From an uncultured Eubacterium sp. (lineage in GTDB: Bacteria > Bacillota > Clostridia > Oscillospirales > Acutalibacteraceae), in contig CAKSWS010000004.1 in the NCBI GenBank assembly GCA_934512155.1, forward strand, positions 12,423 through 76,422: a stretch of 64,000 nt of DNA, given 5' to 3'. Below the pieces are notes generated by a model. The model was given only the letters and a program-made list of their open reading frames with translations. It did not search any database and was not told the origin of the DNA. Below, piece after piece: positions 53,433-62,333 of this stretch. Position numbers and translations under genes: made by a program. Every line of letters starts with the position of its first letter. Within the stretch, counting starts at the first letter, position 1.

Positions 53433-54719
53433 TTGGAAAATTTTGTTATTGAAGGCGGAAACGAACTTTTCGGTGAAGTTAATATCAGCGGCGCCAAAAA
53501 TGCTGCCGTTGCAATTATTCCTGCCGCAATTCTTGCAGATGATGTTGTAAGAATTGAAAACATACCCAATATTTCCGACGTTTCACTCATTATTAAAATA
53601 TTGGACAATATGGGAGCCGGTATTAAATTAATTAATAAAGATACTATTGAAATAGATTCCAGAACAATCAGTTATCAAAGCGTGCCTTATGAGCTTACTT
53701 CTCATTTTAGGGCAAGTTATTATCTTATCGGCGCAATGCTTGGCAGATTTAAGCAAACAGAAGTTGCAATGCCGGGCGGATGTAACTTTGGTGTTCGTCC
53801 CATAGACCAGCACATTAAGGGCTTTGAAATGCTTGGCGCAAATGTGGATGTTGTAAACGGAATGGTTTGCGCAAAGGCAGATAAGCTTGTAGGCTCGTCA
53901 ATTTATATGGATGTTGTTTCAGTCGGCGCAACAATTAACGTTATGCTTGCCGCTGTTTTGGCAAGGGGACTTACTGTTATTGAAAATGCCGCAAAAGAGC
54001 CTCATATTGTTGACTTGGCAAACTTCCTTAATTCAATGGGTGCCGATGTCAGAGGCGCAGGTACAGACGTTATTAAAATTCGTGGCGTTGAAAAAATGCA
54101 TGGGTGTTCTTATTCTATTATACCCGATCAAATCGAAGCTGGCACATATATGGTTGCGGCGGCGGCTTGCGGCGGCGACGTGCTTGTTAAAAATGTAATT
54201 CCGAAGCACCTTGAATCTATAAGTGCAAAACTTGAAGAGGTAGGTGCTGAAATTATTGAGTATGATGACGCTGTTCGTGTAACACGTTTCAAACCGTTAA
54301 CAAAGTGCAATGTTAAAACAATGCCGCATCCCGGTTTTCCAACGGATATGCAGCCGCAAATGGCAGTTTTGCTTTCTGTTGCAAAAGGAACGTCAATTCT
54401 TTCCGAATCTGTTTGGGATAATCGTTTTCAATATGTAGGTCAGTTAACACGTATGGGTGCTAATATTCAAGTAGACGGTAAAATTGCTGTAATTGAAGGC
54501 GTTAATCAACTTACAGGCGTTAAAGTGAAAGCAACAGACCTTCGTGCCGGTGCGGCAATGATTATTGCAGGCATGGTTGCCCGTGGCGAAACGGTTGTTG
54601 AAGATATTCAGTATATTGACCGTGGGTATGAAGATGTGGTTGCTAAGTTTACCGCCTTGGGTGCTAATATTAAGCGTGTTGAAACAGAAGAAAAAGAAGA
54701 AGTAATAAATGCCGGTTAA
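53433..54719 (+). CDS. murA: UDP-N-acetylglucosamine 1-carboxyvinyltransferase
   Basis: 428 residues. N-terminal GNELFGEVNISGAKNAAV, the reactive Cys loop MPGGCNFGVRPIDQH near residue 112 (Cys that binds PEP and fosfomycin), and FPTDMQPQM near 304. It performs the first committed step of peptidoglycan synthesis. The start is TTG 53433 with GAGGT 7 bases ahead; no ATG fits. A weak terminator follows, so the downstream pair is separate or only partly co-transcribed. Confidence 0.96.
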   Translation: MENFVIEGGNELFGEVNISGAKNAAVAIIPAAILADDVVRIENIPNISDVSLIIKILDNMGAGIKLINKDTIEIDSRTISYQSVPYELTSHFRASYYLIGAMLGRFKQTEVAMPGGCNFGVRPIDQHIKGFEMLGANVDVVNGMVCAKADKLVGSSIYMDVVSVGATINVMLAAVLARGLTVIENAAKEPHIVDLANFLNSMGADVRGAGTDVIKIRGVEKMHGCSYSIIPDQIEAGTYMVAAAACGGDVLVKNVIPKHLESISAKLEEVGAEIIEYDDAVRVTRFKPLTKCNVKTMPHPGFPTDMQPQMAVLLSVAKGTSILSESVWDNRFQYVGQLTRMGANIQVDGKIAVIEGVNQLTGVKVKATDLRAGAAMIIAGMVARGETVVEDIQYIDRGYEDVVAKFTALGANIKRVETEEKEEVINAG

Positions 54720-54729
54720 TCGGTTTTTG

Positions 54730-54755
54730 CAGGGTAGCTTTCGCTGCCCTGTTTT
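54730..54755 (+). terminator. Terminator of murA
   Basis: CAGGGTAGC (54730-54738) / GCTGCCCTG (54743-54751), one G-U pair, then TTTTT. It sits just before the next ribosome site and may be leaky. Confidence 0.65.
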
Positions 54756-54767
54756 TAGGTGAAGTGT

Positions 54768-55559
54768 ATGGCTAAAGCGTGTCAGCTGTTTTCAGGAAGC
54801 AGCGGAAATTCAATTTATATAGGTGATAAAAACGGTGGAATTCTTGTTGATATAGGAGTTTCTGCCAAAAGGTGTGAGGCGGCTCTTAAGGCAATTGGTG
54901 TTGAGCCGAAAAACATTAAAGGCGTTTTTGTAACTCATGAGCATAAGGACCATGTAGGCGGTGTTCGTGTGTTTGCGTCAAGATATAACATTCCTGTTTT
55001 TGCACCGCCTGAATGCTTGGAGGAGTTGCGCTTTACGGGTGTGCTTAATAACACGGTTAGCTCTTTTGAAATGAATGGTGTGCTTGATTTTAATTCCATG
55101 ATTGTTGAAAGTTTTTATAATTCTCATGATTCCGTTGCATGTGTGGGCTATAAATTCACAACGGCAGACGGCAGAAGAATTGCTGTTTGCACAGATACGG
55201 GTTACATAACGGAAAACGCCGAAAAAGCACTTGTGGGTTCATCAGATATGGTTTTTTTGGAATCAAATCACGAAATATCAATGCTTGAAAATGGCAGTTA
55301 CCCATATTTGTTAAAAAAACGTGTTTTATCCGCTAAAGGTCATTTGTCAAATTATGCCGCAAGCGAATTTGCAAAAAAACTTGTAAACGGCGGTACTACC
55401 CGTTTAGTTTTAAGCCATTTGAGTAAAGAAAACAATATGCCTGAAATCGCCCGCCAAACAACAGTTTGCGCACTTAATGAAATAGGTGCAAAGGATAATA
55501 AAGATTATAGGCTGTATGTTTCAAAACCTGTAAATAACGGAGGGTTGATTGTTTTATGA
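54768..55559 (+). CDS. MBL-fold metallo-hydrolase (YycJ/WalJ-like)
   Basis: 263 residues from ATG 54768 with AGGTGA 5 bases ahead. The N-terminal LFSGSSGNSIYIG and the HxHxDH motif THEHKDHVGG near residue 63 match YycJ. Further ligands lie in CTDTGY near 146 and SHLSKEN near 224. B. subtilis YycJ is linked to cell-wall and DNA-repair phenotypes and acts as a 5'-3' exonuclease in some reports. Its stop overlaps the rlmH start (ATGA). Confidence 0.9.
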   Translation: MAKACQLFSGSSGNSIYIGDKNGGILVDIGVSAKRCEAALKAIGVEPKNIKGVFVTHEHKDHVGGVRVFASRYNIPVFAPPECLEELRFTGVLNNTVSSFEMNGVLDFNSMIVESFYNSHDSVACVGYKFTTADGRRIAVCTDTGYITENAEKALVGSSDMVFLESNHEISMLENGSYPYLLKKRVLSAKGHLSNYAASEFAKKLVNGGTTRLVLSHLSKENNMPEIARQTTVCALNEIGAKDNKDYRLYVSKPVNNGGLIVL

Positions 55560-56035
55560 TTGGCGTTACCGTTGTTTGTGTAGGAAAATTAAAAGAAAAA
55601 TATTTAAAAGACGGATGCAATGAATATATAAAGCGCCTTTCTGCCTTTTCAAAGATTAATGTTGTGGAGGTTGCAGAGGAAAAAGCAAGCGATAATCCAT
55701 CCGCTTCTGAAATTGAAAATATTATTGAAAAAGAGGGCGGCAGAATCATTGCCAAAATTCCAAAAGGCAGTTGTGTAATTCCAATGTGCATTGAAGGCAG
55801 TGAATTTTCGTCTCCGGATTTTTCAAAATTTCTTGAAAAAATCAGTTTTGATTATTCAAATGTAACCTTTGTTATCGGCGGCTCATTCGGCTTGTCTTCG
55901 GCAGTAAAAAATATGGGCAAGGTAAAACTTTCTTTCGGCAAACTCACACTTCCTCATCAGCTTGCCAGAATGGTTTTGCTTGAACAGGTTTACAGAGCGT
56001 TTTCGATTTCAAATAATTCTAAATATCATAAATAA
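55556..56035 (+). CDS. rlmH: 23S rRNA pseudouridine-1915 N3-methyltransferase
   Basis: 159 residues, full length. It has the SPOUT trefoil knot: VTFVIGGSFGLSSAVK near residue 101 and the C-terminal SFGKLTLPHQLARMVLLEQVYRAFSI. It methylates helix 69 of 23S rRNA. Start ATG 55556 overlaps the previous stop by 4 bases and has GGAGGG 10 bases ahead. The yycJ-rlmH order is common in Firmicutes. Confidence 0.97.
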   Translation: MIGVTVVCVGKLKEKYLKDGCNEYIKRLSAFSKINVVEVAEEKASDNPSASEIENIIEKEGGRIIAKIPKGSCVIPMCIEGSEFSSPDFSKFLEKISFDYSNVTFVIGGSFGLSSAVKNMGKVKLSFGKLTLPHQLARMVLLEQVYRAFSISNNSKYHK

Positions 56036-56062
56036 GGAGCGTTTTTAACGCTCCTTATTTTT
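56032..56062. terminator. Terminator shared by rlmH and asnB
   Basis: Perfect 12-base stem (56032-56043 / 56047-56058) overlapping the rlmH stop, followed by a T-run; it also lies just past the asnB end on the other strand. Confidence 0.8.
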
Positions 56063-57886
56063 TTAAATTTCAAATTCTACATTGTTGTCTTTTATCCAGT
56101 AATAAATTTGCACAATATATGCCAAAACCTGTGGGCCACGCATTAACTGCCCGTACCAGGGTGCGGTTAGTGCATCGGGGTTTTGGGTTAATTCAATAAT
56201 TTTGTCTTTATTTATCATATCACAAAGCGGGCAGCTTGTATCTTGCAAAACAGTTTTAACCATGTTGCAAACGCATTCAAAATATATAGGGTTGTGTGTT
56301 TTGGGATATGGGCTTTTTTTGCGCCAAACAATTTCAGTCGGCAGTTGATTTTCAAAGGCTTTTCGCAAAATTCCTTTTTCTCTGCCGTCAAGAGATTTGT
56401 ATTCCCAAGGCATATTATATGCATATTCCACAAGTCTGTAATCGCAAAACGGCACACGAACTTCCAGGGAACTTTCCATACTCATAACATCTTTTCTTAC
56501 AAGTAATGTTTGCATAAACCAATCCATATTTAAAACAAACATTTCACGCATTCGTTTTTCTTCTTTGTTATCGCTTTCCAAAAAAGATGCTTTTGAAACG
56601 GTTTTAAGGTATTTTTCGTGAGCGTAGTCTTCGCCGTTTTCCAAAAAGTCGGGCTTTAATATGCTTTTACGAACGTCTGTGGAACGGCTCCATGGAAAAG
56701 TATCTTCAAATAAAATATCTTTGTTATGGTACCATGGGTACCCGCCAAAAATTTCGTCTGCACATTCACCTGACAGGGCAACCGTGTGGTGCTTTTTTAT
56801 TTCTTTGCAAAAAAGCAGTAAAGAGGAATCCACATCTGTAAATCCGGGTAAAGTGCGTGCATATGTGCTTTCAATTAAAGCGGCTGCAACATCACGGTTA
56901 TCAAGTATAACATTGCGGTGTACACTTCCGATGTAGTTTGAAATAAGATTAATATAATCACTGTCTTTGTTTGGTTGGAAAAGACTGGGCGTAAAATATT
57001 TGTCGTTATCAATATAATCAACGGAATATGTTTCAAGGGTTTTGCCGGCACTTTTGTATTCGTTTGCAGCTATTTTACTTATGATTGACGAATCTAATCC
57101 GCCGCTTAAAAATGTGCAAAGTGGTACATCGCACACAAGTTGTCGTTTAATAGAATCTGTTACTAAATATTTTGTGTGTTCAATAGTTTCAGATAGGTTT
57201 TCATTGTGTTCTGCGGCTTCCAATTTCCAATATTCTTTTATTGTGCTTTTGCCGCTTTTAAAGTGCATATATGTTGCCGGCGGCAATTCTTTTATGTCTT
57301 TAAATATTGCACTTCCTATTGTTTTTGCCGGACCGAGCATAAATATTTCATTTAGTCCGTTTTCGTCTACCACAGGTTTTATTTGCGGAATAAGAAGCAA
57401 GCTTTTAATTCTGCTTGCAAAGGCAAATAAATGATTTAGTTGGCTGTAATAAAGGGGTTTAACACCTATTCTGTCTCTGCATAAAAACAGTTCTTTGTTT
57501 TTGCTGTCCCAAATTGCATAGGCAAAAATACCGTTTAATAATTCAAATGATTTTTCTTTCCATTTGTGAAAAGCTTTTAAAACCACTTCCGTGTCGCAGT
57601 GCGTATCAAAAGAATAGCCGTAATTTATAAGACTTTGGCGTATTTCTTCTGTGTTGTAAATTTCACCGTTATAGCATATTGTGTAGTTGCCGAAGGTCAT
57701 TGGTTGACTGCCGTTTTCAACGTCAATAACGGCAAGGCGGCGGTGAATTAACACGGCGTTTGGCTCTGTGTATTTTCCTTCTGCGTCCGGACCTCTCATT
57801 CTTAAACTTTCGCCGATGTTTTCAATTAACGGTCTGTTTTTTTCGTTCCCTATGTCCTTAGATAATATTCCTGCTATACCGCACAT
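56063..57886 (-). CDS. asnB: Asparagine synthase (glutamine-hydrolysing)
   Basis: 607 residues. ATG 57886 places Cys at position 2 (MCGIAGIL), the N-terminal nucleophile of the glutaminase domain. CYNGEIYN is the glutamine-binding loop near residue 72. The synthetase domain has the ATP loop FLSGGLDSSII near 261 and SGECADEIFGGYPW near 373. It makes asparagine from aspartate with glutamine as nitrogen donor. AGGTGA precedes the start; the ORF upstream to 57895 is rejected because it displaces the Cys. It is divergent from the tRNA pair. Confidence 0.95.
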   Translation of the reverse strand: MCGIAGILSKDIGNEKNRPLIENIGESLRMRGPDAEGKYTEPNAVLIHRRLAVIDVENGSQPMTFGNYTICYNGEIYNTEEIRQSLINYGYSFDTHCDTEVVLKAFHKWKEKSFELLNGIFAYAIWDSKNKELFLCRDRIGVKPLYYSQLNHLFAFASRIKSLLLIPQIKPVVDENGLNEIFMLGPAKTIGSAIFKDIKELPPATYMHFKSGKSTIKEYWKLEAAEHNENLSETIEHTKYLVTDSIKRQLVCDVPLCTFLSGGLDSSIISKIAANEYKSAGKTLETYSVDYIDNDKYFTPSLFQPNKDSDYINLISNYIGSVHRNVILDNRDVAAALIESTYARTLPGFTDVDSSLLLFCKEIKKHHTVALSGECADEIFGGYPWYHNKDILFEDTFPWSRSTDVRKSILKPDFLENGEDYAHEKYLKTVSKASFLESDNKEEKRMREMFVLNMDWFMQTLLVRKDVMSMESSLEVRVPFCDYRLVEYAYNMPWEYKSLDGREKGILRKAFENQLPTEIVWRKKSPYPKTHNPIYFECVCNMVKTVLQDTSCPLCDMINKDKIIELTQNPDALTAPWYGQLMRGPQVLAYIVQIYYWIKDNNVEFEI

Positions 57887-57949
57887 TAAAATCACCTCTA
57901 ATTATTATATGCAAATAAAAAAATTAGTTAATAAATTTGTAAAAAGTAC

Positions 57950-57978
57950 TTGACTAACTGTATGTGTTATGCTATATT
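57950..57978 (+). promoter_or_regulatory. Promoter of the tRNA pair
   Basis: -35 TTGACT (57950-57955), 17-base spacer, -10 TATATT (57973-57978), 18 bases before tRNA-Thr. Confidence 0.75.
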
Positions 57979-57996
57979 ATTAAGGCGTTGAGAAAC

Positions 57997-58072
57997 GCTG
58001 GTGTAGCTCAGTTGGTAGAGCAGCTGATTTGTAATCAGCAGGTCAGGGGTTCGAGTCCGTTCACCAGCTCCA
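57997..58072 (+). tRNA. tRNA-Thr (anticodon UGU)
   Basis: 76 bases including an encoded CCA. Acceptor GCTGGTG / CACCAGC, D-arm with AGCTCAGTTGGTAGAGC, anticodon stem GCTGA/TCAGC with TGT at 58030-58032, and T-arm AGGGGTTCGAGTCCGT (GGTTCGAGTCC). Confidence 0.95.
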
Positions 58073-58076
58073 ATAT

Positions 58077-58162
58077 GGAAGAGTTCCCGAGCGGCCAAAG
58101 GGAACAGACTGTAAATCTGTCGCTATTCAGCTTCGGTGGTTCGAATCCACCCTCTTCCACCA
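58077..58162 (+). tRNA. tRNA-Tyr (anticodon GUA)
   Basis: 86 bases including CCA. Acceptor GGAAGAG / CTCTTCC, anticodon GTA at 58111-58113 in CAGACTGTAAATCTG, a long class II variable arm (TCGCTATTCAGCTTCGG region) and T-arm GTGGTTCGAATCCAC (58136-58150). Four bases after tRNA-Thr, so one transcript. Confidence 0.95.
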
Positions 58163-58234
58163 AATAAAAAACCAATCACTTTTGTGGTTGGTTTTTATTT
58201 TTTATAAGTGGATTCGAACCACATAATATAAATG
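58146..58234 (+). repeat. tRNA-Tyr tail repeat, copy 1
   Basis: 89 bases covering the tRNA-Tyr 3' end, its terminator hairpin, GTGGATTCGAACCAC (58208-58222, an exact inverted copy of the tRNA T-arm) and an ATATAAATG end. It recurs at 58277-58364 with one missing A and one substitution. Confidence 0.9.
58166..58203 (+). terminator. Terminator of the tRNA pair
   Basis: CCAATCAC (58172-58179) / GTGGTTGG (58184-58191) with A-run and T-run flanks; the same hairpin recurs at 58297-58332 in the second repeat. Confidence 0.8.
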
Positions 58235-58239
58235 CGATG

Positions 58240-58276
58240 GCTTGCGAAGCAAGCGAACTCTCGAGCGAAGCTCGAG
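58240..58276 (+). repeat. Pair of GAA-loop hairpins between the tRNA-tail repeats
   Basis: Two perfect hairpins with GAA loops: GCTTGC-GAA-GCAAGC (58240-58254) and CTCGAGC-GAA-GCTCGAG (58260-58276). They fill the 42-base spacer between the two direct repeats and are not part of a gene. Confidence 0.8.
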
Positions 58277-58364
58277 TCCACCCTCTTCCACCAAATAAAA
58301 ACCAATCACTTTTGTGGTTGGTTTTTATTTTTTATAAGTGGATTCGAACCACACAATATAAATG
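58277..58364 (+). repeat. tRNA-Tyr tail repeat, copy 2
   Basis: Second copy of the 88/89-base unit, including CCACCCTCTTCCACCA (the tRNA 3' end without a tRNA body), a second terminator hairpin and the inverted T-arm (58339-58353). The remaining gap to mglB (58365-58522) is AT-rich, with no gene seen. Confidence 0.9.
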
Positions 58365-58522
58365 TTATAAAATATATAAAAATTCGAACTCATTTTGTGG
58401 GCTCGGATTTTTTTGCTTTTAATATTAAAAAATTTTTTAATAACAAAATAATTTTTTATCATACTAAAATAAGAGTATGTAAATTGTGGGTTGCTGCAAT
58501 TAATAAAAATGGAGGCAATTTT

Positions 58523-59620
58523 ATGAAAAAATTATTGGCAATTATGCTTGTTGCGGTTATTGGGGCAGGTTTTTGTGCCTGCGGTTCAGATAAAAACAGT
58601 AATGATTCAAATATATCGGCGGCAAAAGGTGAGGTTTCGGTATTTTATTACACTTTCAGCGATGCCTATATTTCAAGCGTGCGTTCCGTAATGAGTAAAA
58701 TTTTAAAAGACGGCGGATATAAATATAACGATTACGACGCAAACGGAAATCAAACAACACAAACAGAGCAGGTCCAAACAGCTCTTGCAAAAGGTTCATC
58801 AATGCTGATTGTAAATGTTGTTGATACAGGTTCTAATGATGCGGCACAAAATATTATTAATCTTGCAAAAGCCAAAAATGTGCCGGTTATTTTCTTTAAC
58901 CGTTCTGTAGAGCAATCCGTTATTGAAAGTTATGAAAAATGTGTGTTCGTAGGTACGGATTATGAACAGGCAGGCCATATGCAGGGAAAAATGATTGGCG
59001 AATATCTTGTAAATAATTATGATAAAACAGATTTAAACGGCGACGGAAAAATAAGCTATGTATTGTTTAAAGGTCAAGAGGGAAATATGGAAGCCATTGC
59101 ACGCACCCAATATGCAGTTGAGGACGCAAATGCTGTTTTAAAGGAAGCAGGAAAGCCTGAACTTACTTTTTATGATTCGGCAAATAAAAATAAATACCTT
59201 GTTGACCAAGACGGGCTTTGGTCTTCTGCAGCGGCTACCAATTATATGGGCACGGCACTTGCACAATATACTGCAGCAAGGGGAAATATGATTGAACTGG
59301 TTATTGCAAATAATGATGAAATGGCGCTTGGTGCAGTTTCCGCATTACAGTCTGCCGGATTTAATAAAGACGGCACAACTGTTATTCCGGTATTTGGTGT
59401 TGATGCCACAGATGCGGCAAAATCGGCAATTAAATCAGGTACAATGTTTGGTACAGTTAAACAGGATGCAGACGGGATGGCAACAACCATTACAAAAATA
59501 ATGCAAAATTATTTTTCAAACAATGTAAATGTTTTTGACGGAATAGATAATGAAAACATTGTGGGCAGTTGGCGTGTTAATATTCCTTATTCCGTTTATA
59601 CGGTAGAAAACGCACAGTAA
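58523..59620 (+). CDS. mglB: Galactose/glucose-binding lipoprotein of an ABC transporter
   Basis: 365 residues. Signal peptide with lipobox GFCAC (Cys near residue 20), so membrane-anchored outside. Periplasmic-binding-protein type 1 fold. The calcium-binding loop DLNGDGKISY near residue 173 is specific to MglB-type proteins, and IANNDEMALGAV near 258 is typical of the family. It captures D-galactose or D-glucose for MglAC. ATG 58523 has GGAGG 7 bases ahead; the long open frame upstream to 58232 crosses the repeats and is not coding. Confidence 0.95.
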   Translation: MKKLLAIMLVAVIGAGFCACGSDKNSNDSNISAAKGEVSVFYYTFSDAYISSVRSVMSKILKDGGYKYNDYDANGNQTTQTEQVQTALAKGSSMLIVNVVDTGSNDAAQNIINLAKAKNVPVIFFNRSVEQSVIESYEKCVFVGTDYEQAGHMQGKMIGEYLVNNYDKTDLNGDGKISYVLFKGQEGNMEAIARTQYAVEDANAVLKEAGKPELTFYDSANKNKYLVDQDGLWSSAAATNYMGTALAQYTAARGNMIELVIANNDEMALGAVSALQSAGFNKDGTTVIPVFGVDATDAAKSAIKSGTMFGTVKQDADGMATTITKIMQNYFSNNVNVFDGIDNENIVGSWRVNIPYSVYTVENAQ

Positions 59621-59679
59621 TTTTGTTGCACAGGAGAGGAAATTTTTGGCAGTGTCTATTATTAAAAGGAGAGATATGT

Positions 59680-61215
59680 GTGCGAAACAATGTGTCTAAA
59701 TCTTATGGGGATTTTGATGATAATATATTGCTTAAAATGGTTGATATAGAAAAAAATTTCCCCGGCGTTAAGGCTCTTGATAAAGCAAAGTTGACTGTAA
59801 AAAAAGGTACGGTTCATGCACTTATGGGTGAAAATGGGGCAGGTAAGTCCACATTGATGAAGTGCCTTTTCGGCGTTTACGGAAAAGACGGCGGCAGTAT
59901 TTATGTTGAGGGCAAGGAGGTTAATTACAAAAACTCCAAGGAAGCCCTTGAAAACGGCGTTGCCATGGTTCACCAGGAACTAAATCAGGCACTAAAACGC
60001 AATGTTATGGATAATATGTGGCTTGGCAGATTTCCTACGATTGCAAATTTTTTGCCGTTTACAAGCGAATCCAAAATGTATAATGAAACAATAAAAATTT
60101 TTAAAGATTTGGAAATTAACGTTAACCCAAAAACCATTATGAGTGCCATGCCTGTCTCACAACGCCAAATGGTTGAAATTGCAAAGGCGGTTTCATATAA
60201 TTCAAAAATAATCGTTTTTGACGAACCTACATCATCTCTTACTGAGGCGGAAGTAGAGCATTTGTTTAAAATAATTAATATGCTTAAAAGCAGGGGATGC
60301 GGAATAATTTATATTTCCCATAAAATGGAAGAAATTTTGCGTATTTCCGATGAGGTAACAATTATGCGAGATGGCAAGTGGATTGCAACAAAGCCGGCAA
60401 GTGAACTTACAATGGATGAAATTATTAAGCTTATGGTTGGCAGAACGCTTACAAACCGTTATCCTGAAAAAGATAATAAAGTTGGAGATGTGCTTTTAAA
60501 GGTTGAAAATCTAAGCAGTGAGTACACAGGTTTAAAGAACGTTTCATTTTGTGCCAATCGTGGCGAAATACTGGGTGTGGCAGGGCTTGACGGCTCAGGC
60601 AGAACAGAACTTTTGGAACAGCTTTTCGGTGTTACAACTCGAAAAAGCGGAAAAATAACGCTGAGCGGTAAAGAAATTAAAAACAAATCTCCAAGGGATG
60701 CAATTAAAAACGGATTTGCTCTTTTAACTGAAGAGCGGCGTGCAACGGGCATTTTCGGCATTTTAAACATTAGGGAAAACACTGTAATTTCAAGCTTAAA
60801 AAAATATCAAACTGGGCCGTTTTTAAGTAAAAGAAAAATGCAGGCAGCAACTGAAAAATATATTAAATTTTTAAGAGTTAAAACTCCTAATCAGGAGGCA
60901 AAAATCGGCTTTCTTTCAGGGGGAAATCAGCAAAAGGTTATTCTTGCACGTTGGCTTTTAACAGACCCCACGGTGCTTCTTCTTGATGAGCCTACAAGGG
61001 GTATTGACGTTGGGGCAAAATATGAAATTTATCAGTTAATAATCGAGCTTGCAAAAGAAGGAAAAACCGTTATTATGGTTTCTTCCGAAATGCCGGAGCT
61101 TTTGGGAGTTTGCGATAAAATTCTTGTAATGTCCGGTGGCAGGCTGTCAGGAGAAGTAGATGCAAAAACTGCTGACCAGGAACAAATTATGGCTCTTGCG
61201 GCAAAATATGTTTAA
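59680..61215 (+). CDS. mglA: Galactose/glucose ABC transporter ATP-binding protein
   Basis: 511 residues from GTG 59680 (GGAGAG 5 bases ahead). Two fused ABC domains: Walker A GENGAGKST near residue 47, signature region SQRQMVEIAKAVS near 150, Walker B IIVFDEP near 169. The second half has GLDGSGRTE near 305, LSGGNQQKVILARWL near 411 and VLLLDEPTRGIDVGAKYE near 429. As usual in sugar ABC proteins, the second Walker A is atypical. It powers MglC; 59 bases after mglB. Confidence 0.95.
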   Translation: MRNNVSKSYGDFDDNILLKMVDIEKNFPGVKALDKAKLTVKKGTVHALMGENGAGKSTLMKCLFGVYGKDGGSIYVEGKEVNYKNSKEALENGVAMVHQELNQALKRNVMDNMWLGRFPTIANFLPFTSESKMYNETIKIFKDLEINVNPKTIMSAMPVSQRQMVEIAKAVSYNSKIIVFDEPTSSLTEAEVEHLFKIINMLKSRGCGIIYISHKMEEILRISDEVTIMRDGKWIATKPASELTMDEIIKLMVGRTLTNRYPEKDNKVGDVLLKVENLSSEYTGLKNVSFCANRGEILGVAGLDGSGRTELLEQLFGVTTRKSGKITLSGKEIKNKSPRDAIKNGFALLTEERRATGIFGILNIRENTVISSLKKYQTGPFLSKRKMQAATEKYIKFLRVKTPNQEAKIGFLSGGNQQKVILARWLLTDPTVLLLDEPTRGIDVGAKYEIYQLIIELAKEGKTVIMVSSEMPELLGVCDKILVMSGGRLSGEVDAKTADQEQIMALAAKYV

Positions 61216-61227
61216 GGAGGTAATTCT

Positions 61228-62301
61228 ATGGCAAACAGTGAAAAACATCTTTCCGCATGGTCAAATAATTTTAAAAACGGCACACGTGATGACAGAAAAA
61301 GGTTAATTTCCGATTTGTTGCTTAATAACGCTATGTATATAATTATTGCCGTGGCTGTTGTGTTTATAGCAATAAAGGTTCCTGCGTTTTTAAGCACTTC
61401 TTCAATAGTTAATATTATTTCTTTAACGGCGGCAAAATTGCCCATTGCTCTTGGAATTGCAGGGTGCATTGTGTTAACGGGAACAGATATTTCGGCAGGT
61501 CGCTGTGTTGGTTTAACCGCTTGCGTTGCCGCATCTCTTTTGCAAATGACAGGCTATGCTAACAAAATGTTTCCAAATTTACAAACGGTGCCGCTGTTTC
61601 TTGCATTTTTGGCAGTAATAGCAATAGGTGCCATAGTTGGTTTTGTAAATGGCTTTTTTGTTGCAAAATTTAAACTTCACCCCTTTATTGTTACGCTTTC
61701 AACCCAGCTTATTGTTTTCGGCACGGTGCTTATGTATTTAATGATAGGCGGAAATAACGGCCAAACTCTTTCTGGGCTTGATTCATCATACACAAGTTTT
61801 ATTTCAGGCACATTGTTTACCGTAAACGGCGTTGCCGTGCCTAAATATGTTCTTTACTCGGTTGTTTTAACTGTGCTTATGTGGGTTGTGTGGAATAAAA
61901 CTAAATTCGGTAAAAATATGTTTGCTGTAGGTTCTAATGAGGAAGCTGCCCGTGTTTCGGGTGTAAATGTGTTTTTAACGGTTTTGGCTGTGTTTGTTTT
62001 GGCAGGTGTAATGTATGGCGTAACCGGCTTTATTGAAGGGGCAAGAATTGCGTCTTGCTCGGCTAATACAGGACTTAATTATGAGGGCGATGCTATTGCC
62101 GCATGTGTAATCGGCGGTGTGTCTTTCGTTGGCGGCACAGGTAAAATAAGCGGCATTGTAATCGGTGTTTTGCTTTTGCAAATTATTTTTGCAGGGCTGA
62201 ATTTTCTCTCCGTTTCAGCCAACATGCTTTATATTATTAAGGGATTAATAATTCTTGTTGCTTGCTCTGTTGATATGCGTAAATATTTGGCACGCAAATA
62301 A
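61228..62301 (+). CDS. mglC: Galactose/glucose ABC transporter permease
   Basis: 357 residues with about 8 to 10 helices of the BPD_transp_2 family. Motifs: GTDISAGRCVGLTA near residue 89, FVNGFFVAKFKLHPFIVTLSTQL near 138 and GSNEEAARVSGVNV near 236. It forms the membrane channel with MglA. AAGGAGG lies ahead of ATG 61228, 12 bases after mglA. Confidence 0.95.
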   Translation: MANSEKHLSAWSNNFKNGTRDDRKRLISDLLLNNAMYIIIAVAVVFIAIKVPAFLSTSSIVNIISLTAAKLPIALGIAGCIVLTGTDISAGRCVGLTACVAASLLQMTGYANKMFPNLQTVPLFLAFLAVIAIGAIVGFVNGFFVAKFKLHPFIVTLSTQLIVFGTVLMYLMIGGNNGQTLSGLDSSYTSFISGTLFTVNGVAVPKYVLYSVVLTVLMWVVWNKTKFGKNMFAVGSNEEAARVSGVNVFLTVLAVFVLAGVMYGVTGFIEGARIASCSANTGLNYEGDAIAACVIGGVSFVGGTGKISGIVIGVLLLQIIFAGLNFLSVSANMLYIIKGLIILVACSVDMRKYLARK

Positions 62302-62333
62302 CTTTTGCGTGTAAAAATTATTAAGGTGAATAT

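Noticed and set aside
58146-58364. CRISPR-like direct repeats
   Set aside because: Only two copies of 88 bases with a tRNA end and terminator inside, and one spacer made of hairpins; no cas genes.
58232-58522. Upstream extension of the mglB frame
   Set aside because: It crosses the tRNA-tail repeat and hairpins; the lipoprotein signal peptide begins at 58523 after GGAGG.
59623-59679. Earlier start for mglA
   Set aside because: There is no ribosome site before 59623, whereas GTG 59680 has GGAGAG at proper distance and matches the MglA N-terminus.
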